Source of the DNA: Apiospora phragmitis
Lineage: Eukaryota; Ascomycota; Sordariomycetes; Amphisphaeriales; Apiosporaceae
Length of the DNA: 64,000 nucleotides
NCBI GenBank assembly: GCA_038363925.1
Contig: JAQQWL010000002.1
Span: 310,001 to 374,000 of the forward strand
Direction: 5' to 3'
Part shown: in pieces, positions 1 through 11,283 of the stretch
Layout of the letters: the number at the start of each line of letters is the position of its first letter
Numbering within the stretch: the first letter of the stretch is position 1
Made by a program: the position numbers and the translations under genes
The notes under the pieces: model-generated
The model's database searches: none
Seen by the model: the letters and a program-made list of their open reading frames with translations, nothing else
What the model was told of the DNA's origin: nothing

Positions 1-1730
1 TTGGCTGATCCCCGCTCTGTGGAGTCTCTGGAGTCCATCTAGGAGAATCCTTCGATATGCAGTGTACGTTTTGGATCGATCCTTCGACGAAGATCGCTCC
101 TTCGTATATCCCGAGTGAAACAAGGCGCCAAGCAAAAGCTTGACCGCATGACCTGCAGGAGAGACAGGGCGTGGGGTCTCCAGTGTCCCAAGGCGGAAGC
201 CCATGCACAAGGCAAGGGGTGTCCTGTGGGGTCAGCCCTAATGCAGCCTATAGCCCGCCCAATTCCTCGGCTGACTTTGGAGCTGAAATGACGAAGGTGT
301 CATTGGTTCCTGGCTGAGACCCAGGCTTAATTCCATTAGCCGTTTTTCTAAGACGGGCCACGTGCTGACAGATGGATAGACACCAAAAGTTCCATGCATT
401 TGTTAGTTACTGATGAGTCTCAGGCCGCAACAAAGCTTTCTCGGAAGGAACAATGTAACGTTATAATGACACATCAAGATGACGTAATCTATGCACCTCA
501 GAAAATAGGTAACAGGGGGGTGGAAATCGGTAACGGCATGCCGGAAGGATTCAGCCTGCTTTCTTCTCCACTTATCAATTTCGCCGTAACGATCCTCCGG
601 TGGTGATCCACAGTCATAGCATATACGAATCCTTTCTCTGTGACCGCAGACAACTCACCCAAACTCTCAAAGTACCGATACGCTTTTCATGATCGCTGCA
701 TTCCATCGTCAGTGTCTTACTGCACTTATTGTGTCAACGCTAACATTGGTGGGATTCCCAACCTGGCTCTTCTTTCGGTCCCGAGCCAGTCAGAACACCG
801 AGTTCGCCCGGAATTAAGTCGCTGGGTTGACGGCGGCACATCAACACCGGGTACCGGCACCGGAGTTACTCTGCAGCATGGTTTTAGGAGAGCTGAGGCC
901 TGGGCTCTGATAGACGTCGTTAGCCCTGGTGCAAGTGGCGTGAGAGTAATACTCTTTAGTTACATCAGTCTGCCGCGTGGCATCATACTCGAGCTTTGCT
1001 TGGATGTAGAGGCCATCGGGCGGAGCCGATCGTTTGGTACGGCCTGTTTTTCTTCGGTGTAGCACGCCTCCCTCGTCAGATATCTTGTCTATTCGTAGGA
1101 TGGCAACGTAACCCCGTGTTCTGGGAGGTAAAGATCAGAGCTATAGTGCCTCACTGGATAGTGCAGATGAGATGTCAGCGGCAGGTAATGCCGTAAATAT
1201 GTGCCTGTTATGGCAAGGCCGTAAAGATGTGCCTGCCAGGGTAAGGCCGTAAAGGTGAGACTGTCATGATGAGCTCGCCATCAGGCTAACACCAGAGGCT
1301 GAGGGATGCACTTCCGCGGCCCCCGGCTTAGGCCCCTGGCATAGAAGGGGAGCATAGGTGTAAGCTCTCCTTCTGAATCGGGAGTGTGCAAGCGGATAGG
1401 GTGAGCGGAAGGATTGGTGGTGAGAATATGAAGGCACGAAGGATCTGATGTGCCTGAAGGGTTCTTTGCTGATTATGGAGTCTTGTTCCTATTGGGTGAA
1501 AGGATCGGGTCTCAAATCGATACCGTTATATTCATATTGTGGCTGAGCCCGCCGGCAATCTGAGAATCAAACCGTACTTCGAAGGAAACGACAAAGACGG
1601 ACTACTTACTGGACGTTGAGTCTCTCTCTCTACTAGATTCTGTTGCATCTTGAATCCCGCTGCCTCTCCTCGTAGTAGAAGAATATACCCCCTTTTTTGC
1701 TTTTCATCCACGCTCCAAGATACCGTCACC
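1..1730. other. intergenic, no gene supported
   Basis: Only short open frames with unbiased composition occur, on both strands, and none has a credible start, splice signals or a recognisable domain. The only structure seen is the three-unit tandem repeat at 1184-1267. The last part, from about 1600, is pyrimidine-rich and is probably the leader of the gene starting at 1731. Confidence 0.6.
1184..1267. repeat. 28-bp tandem repeat, three units
   Basis: Three units of exactly 28 bp (1184-1211, 1212-1239, 1240-1267) share the core GGCCGTAAAGATGTGCCTG with a few substitutions and no indels between units. It lies in non-coding sequence and no function is evident. Confidence 0.8.
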
Positions 1731-3723
1731 ATGGCCCACCTGTTGTTCCCCGCCGGCGAGAGCATCAACAAGGGCCGCCGCAAAGACGAATACCACGTAC
1801 TCTGCGCTGATATCGTCCGCGCCGGGTCCGACGCCGTCGAGGCCCTGAGCCTCTTCCACAGCCTCGTCGTGGGCGCAGAGGACCGCGGCGGCGACGACGC
1901 CCCGGGTTACATGGCGTTCGACGCCCACGTGGGGGAGACGGGCTGCCACCTCCGGGCCGGCATGTTTCTGGACCTCTTCTCGACCTATCGCGGGCACTTC
2001 GAGAACGACCGTGCTGCGTGGCGGGTCTTGGACGACTGCCTCGTGGAGACACAGAAACGTCTGGGGCTTGTCATCAGTGAGGCCGGGCAGGTCTGCGCTA
2101 GGCTCACGCAGGCCAACGTGAAGCCCACGGCGCTGGGGCTGGGCCCTAAACAGGACACGCCCGAGAGGATTCTGGAGGTGCTCGGGTGGCAGGGCTTGAA
2201 GAAAGAATCGATCGACCAGAAACTGGGGTTCCTGTCCCTTGGCACCATCGTCGCAGCATCAGAAGCGAAACTTGACATGTCAGAGCTCAGCTCCTCTCTG
2301 TCATCCGTAGTTGAGGGTGCCTCTTCGGTCGATGGCTCCATCGACTCCACTGAACCGGTGTCGCAAACCCCATCATCCTCTGCTTCTTCCTGGGGAGACG
2401 ACACCGACGAAGCGGACGACCCGAGGAGCGCGGCGAACTGGCCGATGATCCAGGACCTGGACGTCGTCGTGCGCCTGGTCGTCTTCTCCTACATCCTGTC
2501 CAAGTACAAGGCCTTCTCCTACTACAACGGCAGCCCCAACGGCAACCTCCAGCCGCAGGTGGCCGGCGACTACACGCTGAAGCTGCTGCAGCCGCACTGG
2601 GGAAAGCACACCAAGCGGCCCGGGCTCCGGCGGATCGAGCACGAGTTCCGCGAGATGCAGATTTGGGTTTCGGACATGAGCTGCGAATGGCTTTATTCGC
2701 TTGCCCGAAGCTCTTCGATTCGGCCCAACATGCTGAGGTGAGTGAAGATTACAATGTTGGAGGGGTTAAATTTTCACGCTCATGGCGAGATTTACTAACT
2801 CGTGCTCGCGTTTTAATTATTAGTCTCGTGCGCGAGGTTACACGAGTCTCCAAACTCGGGCTCAAGTCGGTAGCTTGCTTTCCCGGCTACATACTGCAGC
2901 GCGAGGCCCTTACGCGCCAGGGCCAAACGTTGATCTTGGTAGACAGACACTTTTGCCCCCAAGGTGCGCATTCTACTGGGCAGATCTATTTAGTCACGTA
3001 GCACGATGTTCTAACTTTTGTTTTGCAGGCACGCATCTGAATATCTTTACCGCCACGCTCGCCGCAGGTAACGAGACGGACATGCACTGTCAAGACCCTA
3101 CAGACGCGGCCCGCGATGCGTCAACCCGGACAGACGGCATCGAAGGGCCATCCGTCTGGCGCATACAGAAGACGTCCGTAGAACAAATCATGGCCCTCAG
3201 CGACCCCGCGACGCCGCACATGGTCGTGATGGGCAACAGCATTGTGGACGGGTCGTACAAGACCTACACCGACCTCGTTTACGCCTCGCTACGCGACGGG
3301 GACGGAACCAAGACGCGGCGCGCCTGCGAGCACGAAGGCGGCCACGAGGAGGGGGCGAGTCACTGCGCGGCGAATCAGGCGCACGTCGAGGCCTTCCTGC
3401 GCGCTGATCACGACAGGCTGGCGCTCTCCTTCTTTGCGATCCACCCGGCGTATGCCCTTCCCCTCAGCCCAGGCGAGCATGTGGATCATTTCATCCGGGA
3501 CAAGGCCAGCGATTGGTCGCCTCCGCACGGGACAGAGCTGTGGCGCCTGTGGGAGCAATGTCGGGCAGATGCCGATAGGGTAGGCACGGGAGAGGAGAAC
3601 ATGGGCACGTTCCGTTGGCAGCACGCCTTCCTCGAGTCCAAGGGCCGGTTGGGGGCGCTGCTGAGACAGGCGCAGAGGGAGGATGACCTCATGCCACTCA
3701 AGGCACCAGTAAAGTGTATGTAA
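1731..3723 (+). CDS. unknown 613-aa protein, three exons
   Basis: Exons are 1731-2737, 2824-2963 and 3029-3723. Intron 1 (86 bp) has donor GTGAGT, a TTACTAAC branch and acceptor TTAG; intron 2 (65 bp) has donor GTGCGC, branch TTCTAAC and acceptor TTGCAG. The three reading phases fit exactly, giving 613 aa. The ATG at 1731 sits in a strong fungal start context (CACCATGG). I recognise no domain. The first 150 residues look alpha-helical; a Ser/Glu/Asp-rich linker lies near residues 190-235; the C-terminal third is charged and His/Asp-rich. There is no signal peptide and no membrane segment. It seems intact. The intron structure is well supported by sequence; the function is unknown. Confidence 0.75.
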
Positions 3724-4733
3724 GAGAAACTGGGGCCGTAGCGCTTAGCGCTTAGTAGGATCAGATACGACGTATATTAGTATATTATACCAACCTGGTT
3801 TTCATGTTACGTACTTCGAATACTCTAGAGTTAGGTCAGCGTAGAAATTAGAATCGATCGTCGTCTAGGGGCCAAGGAGAATTCCGATAATGCAGGTTGG
3901 AGGCTTGGGTCAGACTGTTGGGTCAGCCTAGCGGCAGCCCAATAGAGAAATGATCGATCAGAATTCATGTTGAGAATGAAAGGGGAGTGGCTAAGCGGAA
4001 GAATCCGCAATGCTTGTCTGTCGTTAGGCCATGCTACCCAACATAAGCCTTTCGGGTACGGATGCCGGTGCCTGTCTTACTCAGCTCAGCTTATCCTTTT
4101 CTGGGGAAAGGCCTGCATGATGGTGGCAGCGACTGTTACATTCTTGAGTCGCGCCGCGAGCTAATCATGCAGTACCTTAGACATAGCACAGTATGCGACG
4201 GACTAGGACGACACTGTACCCGGATTATCCATGGAGGGCGGATCATCCATGGAGGGCCGCGGACCTCCGGTGCAAGAAACAATCAAAGCTGCTGACAGCA
4301 TAGATGCAATAGATACCTTAGTACATGGGGCTGAATGGTGATCTATACCATTTACTCACATTCCAGAGACATTCCTTTGATCAGCTCGCGTTTCGCGACA
4401 TTTCGGGCTCGCGCTCGTTACTCGGGCGCCCACAGCGTCTCCTGCAACGTACTCTCTCCCCTAGTCCCACTTGCCAGAATCCTTCGTTCCGGCAGTGGTT
4501 CTAACGTCGCATAAAGGATGCAATGTATTTTGATATTGATATCTGTGTGGATTCGAACAAATTAGGCGGAATTGCACTGCATATGATATTTAATATATTC
4601 CATCCCACGCCATCTAGGACTGCTCGTCCGTCGACCGTTCCATTATCATCATCATCGTATCATCGGTTTTTTTCGTCCCAAGACGCGCCTCCTTCCATTC
4701 ATCTGACAACTTACTTCTTCGGATTCATCCAAT
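3724..4733. other. intergenic with 18-bp duplication
   Basis: Holds the 3' flank of the gene ending at 3723 and the promoter of the transporter at 4734. An 18-bp direct duplication (GGATNATCCATGGAGGGC) lies at 4222-4239 and 4240-4257 with one difference. No gene is supported. Confidence 0.55.
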
Positions 4734-6288
4734 ATGTCTTCCGCAGATACAGCATCAGTGAAGCATGAGCAGAGGCTCGATGCCGAGCCCAACTCCGAAG
4801 CCACACCAGTTGCCCCACAGGCACCGGCCCCTCCTCCCGATGGCGGAAGTCGGGCGTGGCTCGCTGTCGCCGGCGGCTGGTTGTGTCAATTCTGCTCCTT
4901 CGGTTTCATCAACGCGTAAGTTCACTATCATGTTCCTATTCACAAGTCAGCGCAACCTGATTGATGTGTATCTCCTCGCCCTATTCTGGCTGCTAACGTC
5001 AACCCAGGCTCGGGTCCTTCACGGAGATCTACCAATCCGACATCCTGAAGAGCGAATCCGCCTCCAACATCTCATGGATCCTCACCACCCAGCTCTTCCT
5101 CATGTTCTTCCTGTCCCAGCCCGTCGGCGTCGGCGTCGACATGTTCGGCGCCCGGCCGATGCTGATTCTCAGTTTCGTGCTCTCCGTCGCCGGGCTCATC
5201 GGCCTCAGCTTCGCGACCCAGTACTGGCAGATCTTCCTCGCCCAGTCCCTGTGCTTCGGCCTCGGGTCCGCCGCCGCCTTCATCCCGGGCCTGGTCGTGG
5301 CCGGGCAGTATTTCAAGAAGAAGCGGGCGTTGGCCCTCGGCATTGTCGCCAGCGGGAGCTCCTGCGGTAAGTTCTTCCATCACGTTTTCAGCAACAAATG
5401 GCGACGACAAGCAACTGACGTCTGTTAGGTGGTGTCGTCTTCCCCGTCATGCTGGCCCGGCTGTTTGACAGCATCGGCTTCCGCCCCACGATGCGCTGGT
5501 GCGCCCTGCTGATCGGCGTCCTGCTCGCCATCGCCAACCTCTTGGTCCGCCCCGCCATGCCTGCCAAAGGGTTGGCGGGCCGCCGAAACCTCATCAGCTT
5601 CGCCACCTTCAAGAAGCCCACCTACCTCTTCTACGTATCTGGCGCCTTTCTCGTCTTCTGGGGTCTGTTCGGCCCCTTCGACTATCTCCCGGCCTTCGCG
5701 CTGGGGAACAAGTCGACAGAGGGCGTGGCACTGTACACAGTCTCCATTATCAAGTCAGTTTTGCTGATCCTCCTCCTCCTGGTTTGATTTCCTTGCAACA
5801 ACTAACACATGTTTGATAGTGCCTCTTCAATTCCGGGCCGTATTCTGCCCAACATGTACGCCGACCGCCTGGGCTCGTCCCTGAAGTCCATCACGCTGTG
5901 CGCCTTCCTCGCCGGCGTCTCGGTCCTGGTGATCTGGCTGCCCATCAGCTACCACAACTCGCTCGGCGGCCTGATCGTCTTCGCCATCGTCTTCGGCTTC
6001 ACCTCGGGCGCCTTCGTCTCGCTCATGACGCCCGCCATCATCGAGGTCGCCGGCGGCCACAGCTCCGACCTCGGCGTCATGCTCGGCACCTTTTTTGTCG
6101 TCGTAGCCCTCGCCAGCCTGACGGGGCTCCCCATACAGACCGCGACCGTGACCGAGAAGGCTGACGGCGGCGGCTACGACATGCTGGGCTTGATTGTCTT
6201 CTGCGGCGTGACGATGCTGTTGGGGTCCGCCCTGCTGGGGTGGACGGCGCGGCTGGCGGGGAAGCGGAAGGCGGCCGCTGCATCATAA
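4734..6288 (+). CDS. MFS transporter, monocarboxylate (MCT) type
   Basis: Four exons, 4734-4915, 5008-5366, 5429-5753 and 5820-6288, join in phase to 444 aa; introns have donors GTAAGT, GTAAGT and GTCAGT and acceptors CAG, TAG and TAG. The product starts with a Pro/Ala-rich cytosolic tail followed by PPPDGGSRAW, the usual entry to TM1 of fungal MCT/MCH-type permeases. About twelve hydrophobic segments follow, with the TM2-3 loop GVDMFGARPM, the QYFKKKRALALG loop and, after the central loop, GRILPNMYADRLG, all typical of this family. By family it should carry a small carboxylate or related solute across the plasma membrane; the substrate cannot be told. It seems intact and ordinary in length. 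Confidence 0.88.
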
Positions 6289-6774
6289 ATGGTATGAATA
6301 TATTGCTACCGATGGGAAATTGTCTGATTAACGGCCTGATTCATAGAAAATGCACCTCTCTTCTATTACAAAAGCGAAAAGGTATATAGCTTATAATGAG
6401 TCTTGTAAGTAGTATTGTAATTATCGAAGTTTCGATATGTGTAAAATCTGCCCCGACCAATCATGTTACACAAGGAGGCAGGTGACAGAGATAATAATGG
6501 TAATAGTGTTGACGATGGACCAAGCTACAGGCCTTCGCCACAGAGTGCGAAGCATCCGTATGGTTCTAGCATTTGTCTAAGATTCGTCACCACGGGGCCG
6601 GCCGGATTGCGATCTTCTCGTGAGACATCGCAGATATGTTTCGTCGAGAAAGGTTGTTGCTACCACCTGTGTCATTGGTTGTCCCTTCCCTCCATCGTCT
6701 ATCTATCAAACAAGAAGTAGTCGTTCTCGTATAATAAATAACACAACAAACCGACCCCTGAACACCAGGCTACA
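6289..6774. other. intergenic, promoter of the CBM14 locus
   Basis: Transporter 3' flank followed by the upstream region of the CBM14-like locus. No coding support. Confidence 0.5.
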
Positions 6775-7108
6775 ATGCTTCCCACCAACCCCATCGTCAC
6801 CCTCGTCCTTGCCTTGGCAGCAACAGCGGCAGCAACAGCGGCACCAGCGGGGCCAGCTCATCTTGCTTCGCGTCAGGTTGACGATGCCTGCCAGACCGTC
6901 TGCCCGACCCGCGATGACCCCAACCGAAGCATCTTCTTCCCCTAACCCCTGCGACGCCTTGTGCCACTAGTTTTTCGAGTGCGACAACGGAACACCAGTA
7001 CTCTACACTTGCCCAGACGGACTGATGTGGAACCGAAAACTCAATGTCTGCGACTTCGAATTCAGCACCGACGAGTGTCCTCCAGTTCCGGCCTGCTGCA
7101 GTGCTTAG
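6775..7108 (+). pseudogene. secreted chitin-binding (CBM14/Avr4-like) protein, broken
   Basis: ATG 6775 opens an Ala-rich signal peptide (about residues 1-25), then DDACQTVCP. The frame ends at TAA 6943. One base later (a +1 shift at 6943) the frame continues NPCDALCH, a TAG at 6968-6970, then FFECDNG, YTCPDGLMWN, NVCDF and DEC before the final stop at 7106-7108. The spacing of cysteines with the FxxC, CPxGLxWN and CD elements is that of a type-2 chitin-binding (peritrophin-A, CBM14) domain, the fold of the Avr4 effector that shields hyphal chitin. The TAG stands where Gln is expected (CAG>TAG). An alternative is that a 94-bp intron (donor GTTGAC at 6877, branch CCTAAC, acceptor CACTAG ending 6970) splices both lesions out in frame, giving an 80-aa secreted protein that lacks the first CBM14 cysteines. 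Confidence 0.7.
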
Positions 7109-8163
7109 GGCATGTTCTTAGAAGCCTCAAGGGGTTGGGAATCATGCCAAGTGAAATATCATAGGAAGGACGCAGTCTATGGACCTTGGGTGTTTTCTCA
7201 CTCTAGTCGGATGGTATTAGGGTTTGAGTGAACGGAGGATATCATCAAGGGGCAGCGCGGACCACGAACCTATGTTAATCTTTCCTCATCCTTTAAAACC
7301 CATAATTGGCTGAAATGACGCCCGGGGGCTTCAACTTTGTCGAGTAAAGTACAATTAAGTTGTGATCAACTGTCTCTATCGTCGTGCTGCAATGCACTAT
7401 GCAATGGCCGCTGCCCGACTCATTGTAAGCATCAGGGCCGCGTGAGATATCTCTGGTAATGTCCTGCAACACTACGCCTGGCCGAGTTTTGATCGGGTCG
7501 TTCATGCTTACTAGGTGGCTTACTCGGTGGCTCGCTAAGAATCCCAAGGCGAACAAATCGGTAGCTGCTAGATAACGGCCGCACAGGACGTAGATGGCGT
7601 ACATACCTGGATAAACGCACGTATGTATCATTGTCTTCCTTGCCGATAGGCCGTCCTCGGAAGATGAGTTTTGGCGAATAGGGTAAGACCAGTGTCTTTC
7701 TCCTAAAGCCCACGTGGTTCAGTTCATCACACCGCCACCAGCAGGTAGAGACACTAGTGTCACAGAGTCGGCGTTCTGTCAGATCCAGGGCCCCGCTTCC
7801 GCTTGGCTTCTGGCGAACACATGTGAGCATGGGCAGTAGGCAAAAATGGACTATTTAGCCCTGTCTCGGTTTGACAGTAGGGCGCCTGATCACATTCTGA
7901 CCTCTTTACGGCTGTTCTTCATGTGGTACCATGTTTTCGGGTAAGACAAGCAAGGATAGGCTTTTAGCCAATTTGAGTTCTTAGGGGAGGACCATTACAT
8001 CTGCATTAGAGGATGAGCGCCGATGCAGGGGTTGAACATAGTATTATTTGAACTCATGAGCCGGTACTTGTATTTGGTCGATTCATGACAGCTTCGACCT
8101 CAAACCCCCGAGTTACAGAAACCCTATATTCTATTTTAACAGTGTTTGCTTCTAAAATCCATC
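7109..8163. other. intergenic, nothing recognised
   Basis: Two overlapping minus-strand open frames (7293-7631 and 7432-7830) have no recognisable content and look accidental. Sequence from about 8000 is the upstream region of the small secreted protein gene. Confidence 0.5.
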
Positions 8164-8475
8164 ATGAAGGTAGCATGCTCAAACTCCAGCCATTCATGAT
8201 TTGTTAGTGCCCTCCTAGGCTAACTCTATGTCCAGATCTCGTCGCTCCTCATAGTCATGCCTGTCTACGCTGCCGCTGCTCCGACTTTGAGCTGCGAGAC
8301 CGTGTTTATCGACATACCTGTGGATGACCCAATCGAAATTTCCAACAGAACGTGCGCGCAACTTCTTGGCTGCACGGCGGTCGGCTCACCTCCTGTTATA
8401 AGAGACGACATTGAGGACCCGCTTGCCCGAGAGGTGACGGCCTCAATCTGCCGCAATGATTGCAGATGCGTCTGA
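8164..8475 (+). CDS. small secreted cysteine-rich protein (candidate effector)
   Basis: Exon 1 is only ATG AAG (8164-8169); a 66-bp intron (8170-8235; donor GTAGCA, branch GCTAACTC, acceptor TCCAG) joins it in frame to exon 2 (8236-8475), giving 81 aa. The joined N-terminus, MKISSLLIVMPVYAAAAP, is a clear signal peptide that does not exist without the splice. The mature protein of about 62 aa has six cysteines in the order C..C..C..C..C-x-C and one N-glycosylation sequon (NRT). Size, secretion and even cysteine count fit a fungal small secreted protein or effector. No homologue is recognised. The intron interrupting the signal peptide after codon 2 is the decisive feature for the start choice. 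Confidence 0.75.
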
Positions 8476-8891
8476 GTCGATAATAATAGAGCCATCAATC
8501 TCGTCTCTAGAATGAGTGTCAGAGATGGAAGAGATAGACTAATCACCTCAGCTAGGAAATGGTTTGGGATTAGAGAAGATAAACGAATAGCCCCTCTGCG
8601 GCGCTAGCGTGCTATGATAGCTGTTCCTTTTGTGTGTATATAACAACACCGTAGTGCAGTTCTCTTGTGTCACTTTCTCTTTTTTAGAATACAGCACTTC
8701 ATGTATCATCTGCTGCTCTCGATCCTGCAACATGACCATAAAAAAGTTTCTCGACTATACTCCCCAAGCTTGAAATAGTTTTGACTGATTTCTCTTCCGC
8801 TTAATTCCCAATACGGAGTGGAAGCTCTTTGTCTGACAGATTGAAATGTCGATTAACTGAGTCTGGCAAAGTCACGTTCTCATGGAAGTTG
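8476..8891. other. intergenic, convergent 3' ends
   Basis: Separates the secreted protein gene (plus) from the WD40 end of the NLR (minus). No gene seen. Confidence 0.5.
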
Positions 8892-10425
8892 TTACAAAAC
8901 CAGCTGCATAATGTTGCATGTCAGCCCCTTTACACTTAGGAGGGTGTGGAAGGGATGATCGACAACGTAAATGCGAACAACGCCGTCGTCTCCGCCTGAC
9001 CCAAAGGTGAACAGGTCTCGAGGCTTCCAGGAGACGGTATTGCACGGAGTCGAACCGCCTCCTGGCCTCTTATGGCCCTTGACGATTCCTATTAGACGGC
9101 CAGTGTCTCTGTCCCATATCGTGATGCTCCCATCTGAAGATTGTGTGTGAATTCGTTAGTTGAAACGAAGAAGCTGGTAGGAAAAAGATTCAGCGTTGAG
9201 CGGAAAGTCGAGTTACCTTTATTACCCGTCAGAATCATGGAACCTTTGAATCCGCCGAACATGCTTTGCAGCCAGAAATCGGAATCACCATCTATAGAAC
9301 ATATCCCTGGAGGATTCCTAACAGTCTCTCCGGTATCTGCATCTAATATTCCTTGAGTTCCATCGTAATAGCTTACCAGCACTACCTTCGAGTCTGGACT
9401 AACATCCAAGTAGGAAGCACGAGCACGGAGCTTGACGATATATATCATCTTCTCTTCGTCTATTCGAAAGGCTCCAAGATGCCAGGCTCCAGAATGACAT
9501 AGTCCCGTGACATATATAACGTTCCGGTCTTTCGAGAGAGACAGAGCGTCGCAGTATTTGATATCTCCGGTATTGAAGATGCGATCATGCAGGCTAGTAT
9601 CCCAGCGTCCCTTAAGCAGGGCCTTGTCGCAATTCATGGTACTGACGAAGAAGGTCTGGTTATCTGACCAGACACATCCCGTCGCATTCCCACGAAACTT
9701 GTCTAATTCTCGCAGGAGCTTTCCTGTCTACGTCTATGTCAGGTCAATGTGCCCATTTGGGGGGAGTTACTTTGGTGCATACCATACTGTCAAGGACTCT
9801 GACTGTTATGGGATGAGCCCCTGTCAATAAGACTTAGGGGCCCGTGGCCCCTTTGCGACCCACTGATCAGCATTTCCCGCTTCCTATAGAACCTACTGGA
9901 AATGCCGAGCACATACGCACCAGAACAGAAGCACGTATATAGATAGGTAATATTCGTACGGTAGTTAGGAAGAATCTTTCTCTCCTTAGAGAATTCTTCT
10001 TGTAGCTAGAGACAATAGACGTTAGAGTGTACCACTCAGTCTAGACCCTTACAAATGACATGTCCATCACATGCGCAAGTGATGATCAAAGCATCATCGG
10101 GGCTCCAACTTGTACTCCACATCCCTACTCCGTCACCATGGTGAAGCCACACGGCGTTTTCAACAGTGCCGTCACAGATTTGAACATCCCCGGTTTCCGC
10201 ACAAATTACCAACCGAAACCCATCGTTCGAGAACATCACGTGCCAGACATCGCCTATTGTAGAAATAATGCGCATTTTTTCGGTGAAAGCGAGCAAGCCA
10301 GCCTACTTTTTGGCTTCGGTTACGTCGTGGCCCGAGTTCTTTAGTGACGACATTAACCGTAGCAGCATGGACTCTCGTTTCAAGTGCATCGCCCAGTCAA
10401 GTGGTCTCCATACGTAGTTGTCTTA
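8892..10425 (-). pseudogene. NLR C-terminal part: last ankyrin repeat plus WD40 repeats
   Basis: Reading leftwards from 10425, an ankyrin-type stretch (WRPLDWAMHLKRES..LLRLM) runs to a TAG at 10303-10305 and continues in the same frame into WD40-type sequence (DVWHVMFSNDGF, WSTSWSPDD, CDGHVI). Further WD40 units follow: VRVLDSMTGKLLREL, CVWSDNQTFF, then GSITIWDRDTG and VSWKPRDLFTFGSGGDDG, ending at stop 8892-8894. Two introns fit in phase: 9728-9782 (GTATGC..TAG) and 9134-9216 (GTAACT..CAG). The segment 9840-10040 could not be joined cleanly; a donor GTAAGG lies at about 10045, but no in-frame acceptor with a good repeat follows. The same strand and the continuous ankyrin frame on both sides of the AT-rich block at 10430-11283 suggest that this is the tail of the NLR upstream, not a separate gene. 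Confidence 0.6.
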
Positions 10426-10429
10426 ATTT

Positions 10430-11283
10430 AACTTAAATCGTTTAATATTATTATAAATTAAAAGAATAAACGTATAAGTAAAAGTATAAAGGGAAAAAAG
10501 TTATTTTAATGTTTTATAATATATTTATTTACACGTATAAGTTATTTTAAAAACGATATAATTTTATATTAACTTTATTTATTTAATTAAAAAGCTTTAT
10601 AATTATCACGTTATTTAATATATTAATAATAATAATCTACTCGTTATTTTTTATATTAAAAAAATAAGTTAATTATTAAATGAGCTTTCGTACGTACGTA
10701 TAAGTGGGGGTTCAAGTGGTGCTGTATTGCTATATTCTATTGTTCATGTCTATCTTTAGTGCGAGCTACGAGGGGCATCGTATGCCCCTCTTTATAAAAC
10801 AGAAAAGGGGTTCGTGCGCGTAGGCACGTGGCACCCCTTTTAGAATAGTATAAAAAAACCTCAGTTTCTACTGTTTTAATAAATTTATACTTTATTATAT
10901 TAAGTCTTAGAAAGTGGTTAATTTATTTATATCATTATTTCGCTTATAAGGTACGTTATTAAAAAATAAGTTTTAAAATTTTATTTCTCTTAATAAAAAT
11001 TACCCCGTATTTATTCTATTTTTAATAACTTTTTAAGTTTTTAAATTCTTTTATTTTATTATTTAAATTTTTTAATAAATATTTTAAAAGTTATTTTAAT
11101 TTCTACTTTTACATTTTATATAAAATTTTTAATTTTTAACGGTTTATATTAAGCCGTATATATTTTATTTATTTAATACTTTATTTTTATTATTAATATT
11201 TCATAATTATATAAGTACGTTTAGCCTATAATTTAGCTATTTTATTCGATTTATTATAAACTTCTTAATATAGTGAGATTTTA
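10430..11283. mobile_element. RIP-eroded repeat inserted in the ankyrin region of the NLR
   Basis: About 850 bp of very AT-rich, TpA-rich sequence with no coding capacity interrupts the ankyrin repeats of the NLR. It contains a less eroded block (10733-10883) that recurs in reverse orientation at 49201-49350 in another AT-rich island, which shows that it is a dispersed repeat. Edges are approximate: coding resemblance ends near 11284 on the NACHT side and resumes near 10425 on the WD40 side. Family cannot be assigned; an LTR or a non-autonomous element is possible. Confidence 0.65.
10733..10883 (+). repeat. dispersed repeat block with two hairpins, copy A
   Basis: Aligns with the reverse complement of 49201-49350 over about 150 bp, with mostly transition differences. 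It carries one perfect hairpin (arms GAGGGGCAT / ATGCCCCTC at 10770-10778 and 10782-10790) and a second (arms AAAAGGGGT / ACCCCTTTT at 10803-10811 and 10833-10841). Confidence 0.75.

Noticed and set aside
3029..3069. Direct joining of exon 1 (ends 2737) to 3029 in the first gene
   Set aside because: That join runs into TAA at once; the two-intron model with TACTAAC and TTCTAAC branch sites keeps all phases.
9138..9360. Plus-strand gene overlapping the WD40 exons
   Set aside because: The minus-strand reading has WD40 motifs and an in-phase intron; the plus frame has neither.
10733..10883. tRNA-derived SINE
   Set aside because: A weak B-box-like GGTTCG occurs, but there is no convincing A box, no defined 3' tail and both copies lie in RIP-eroded sequence; kept only as an unclassified repeat.
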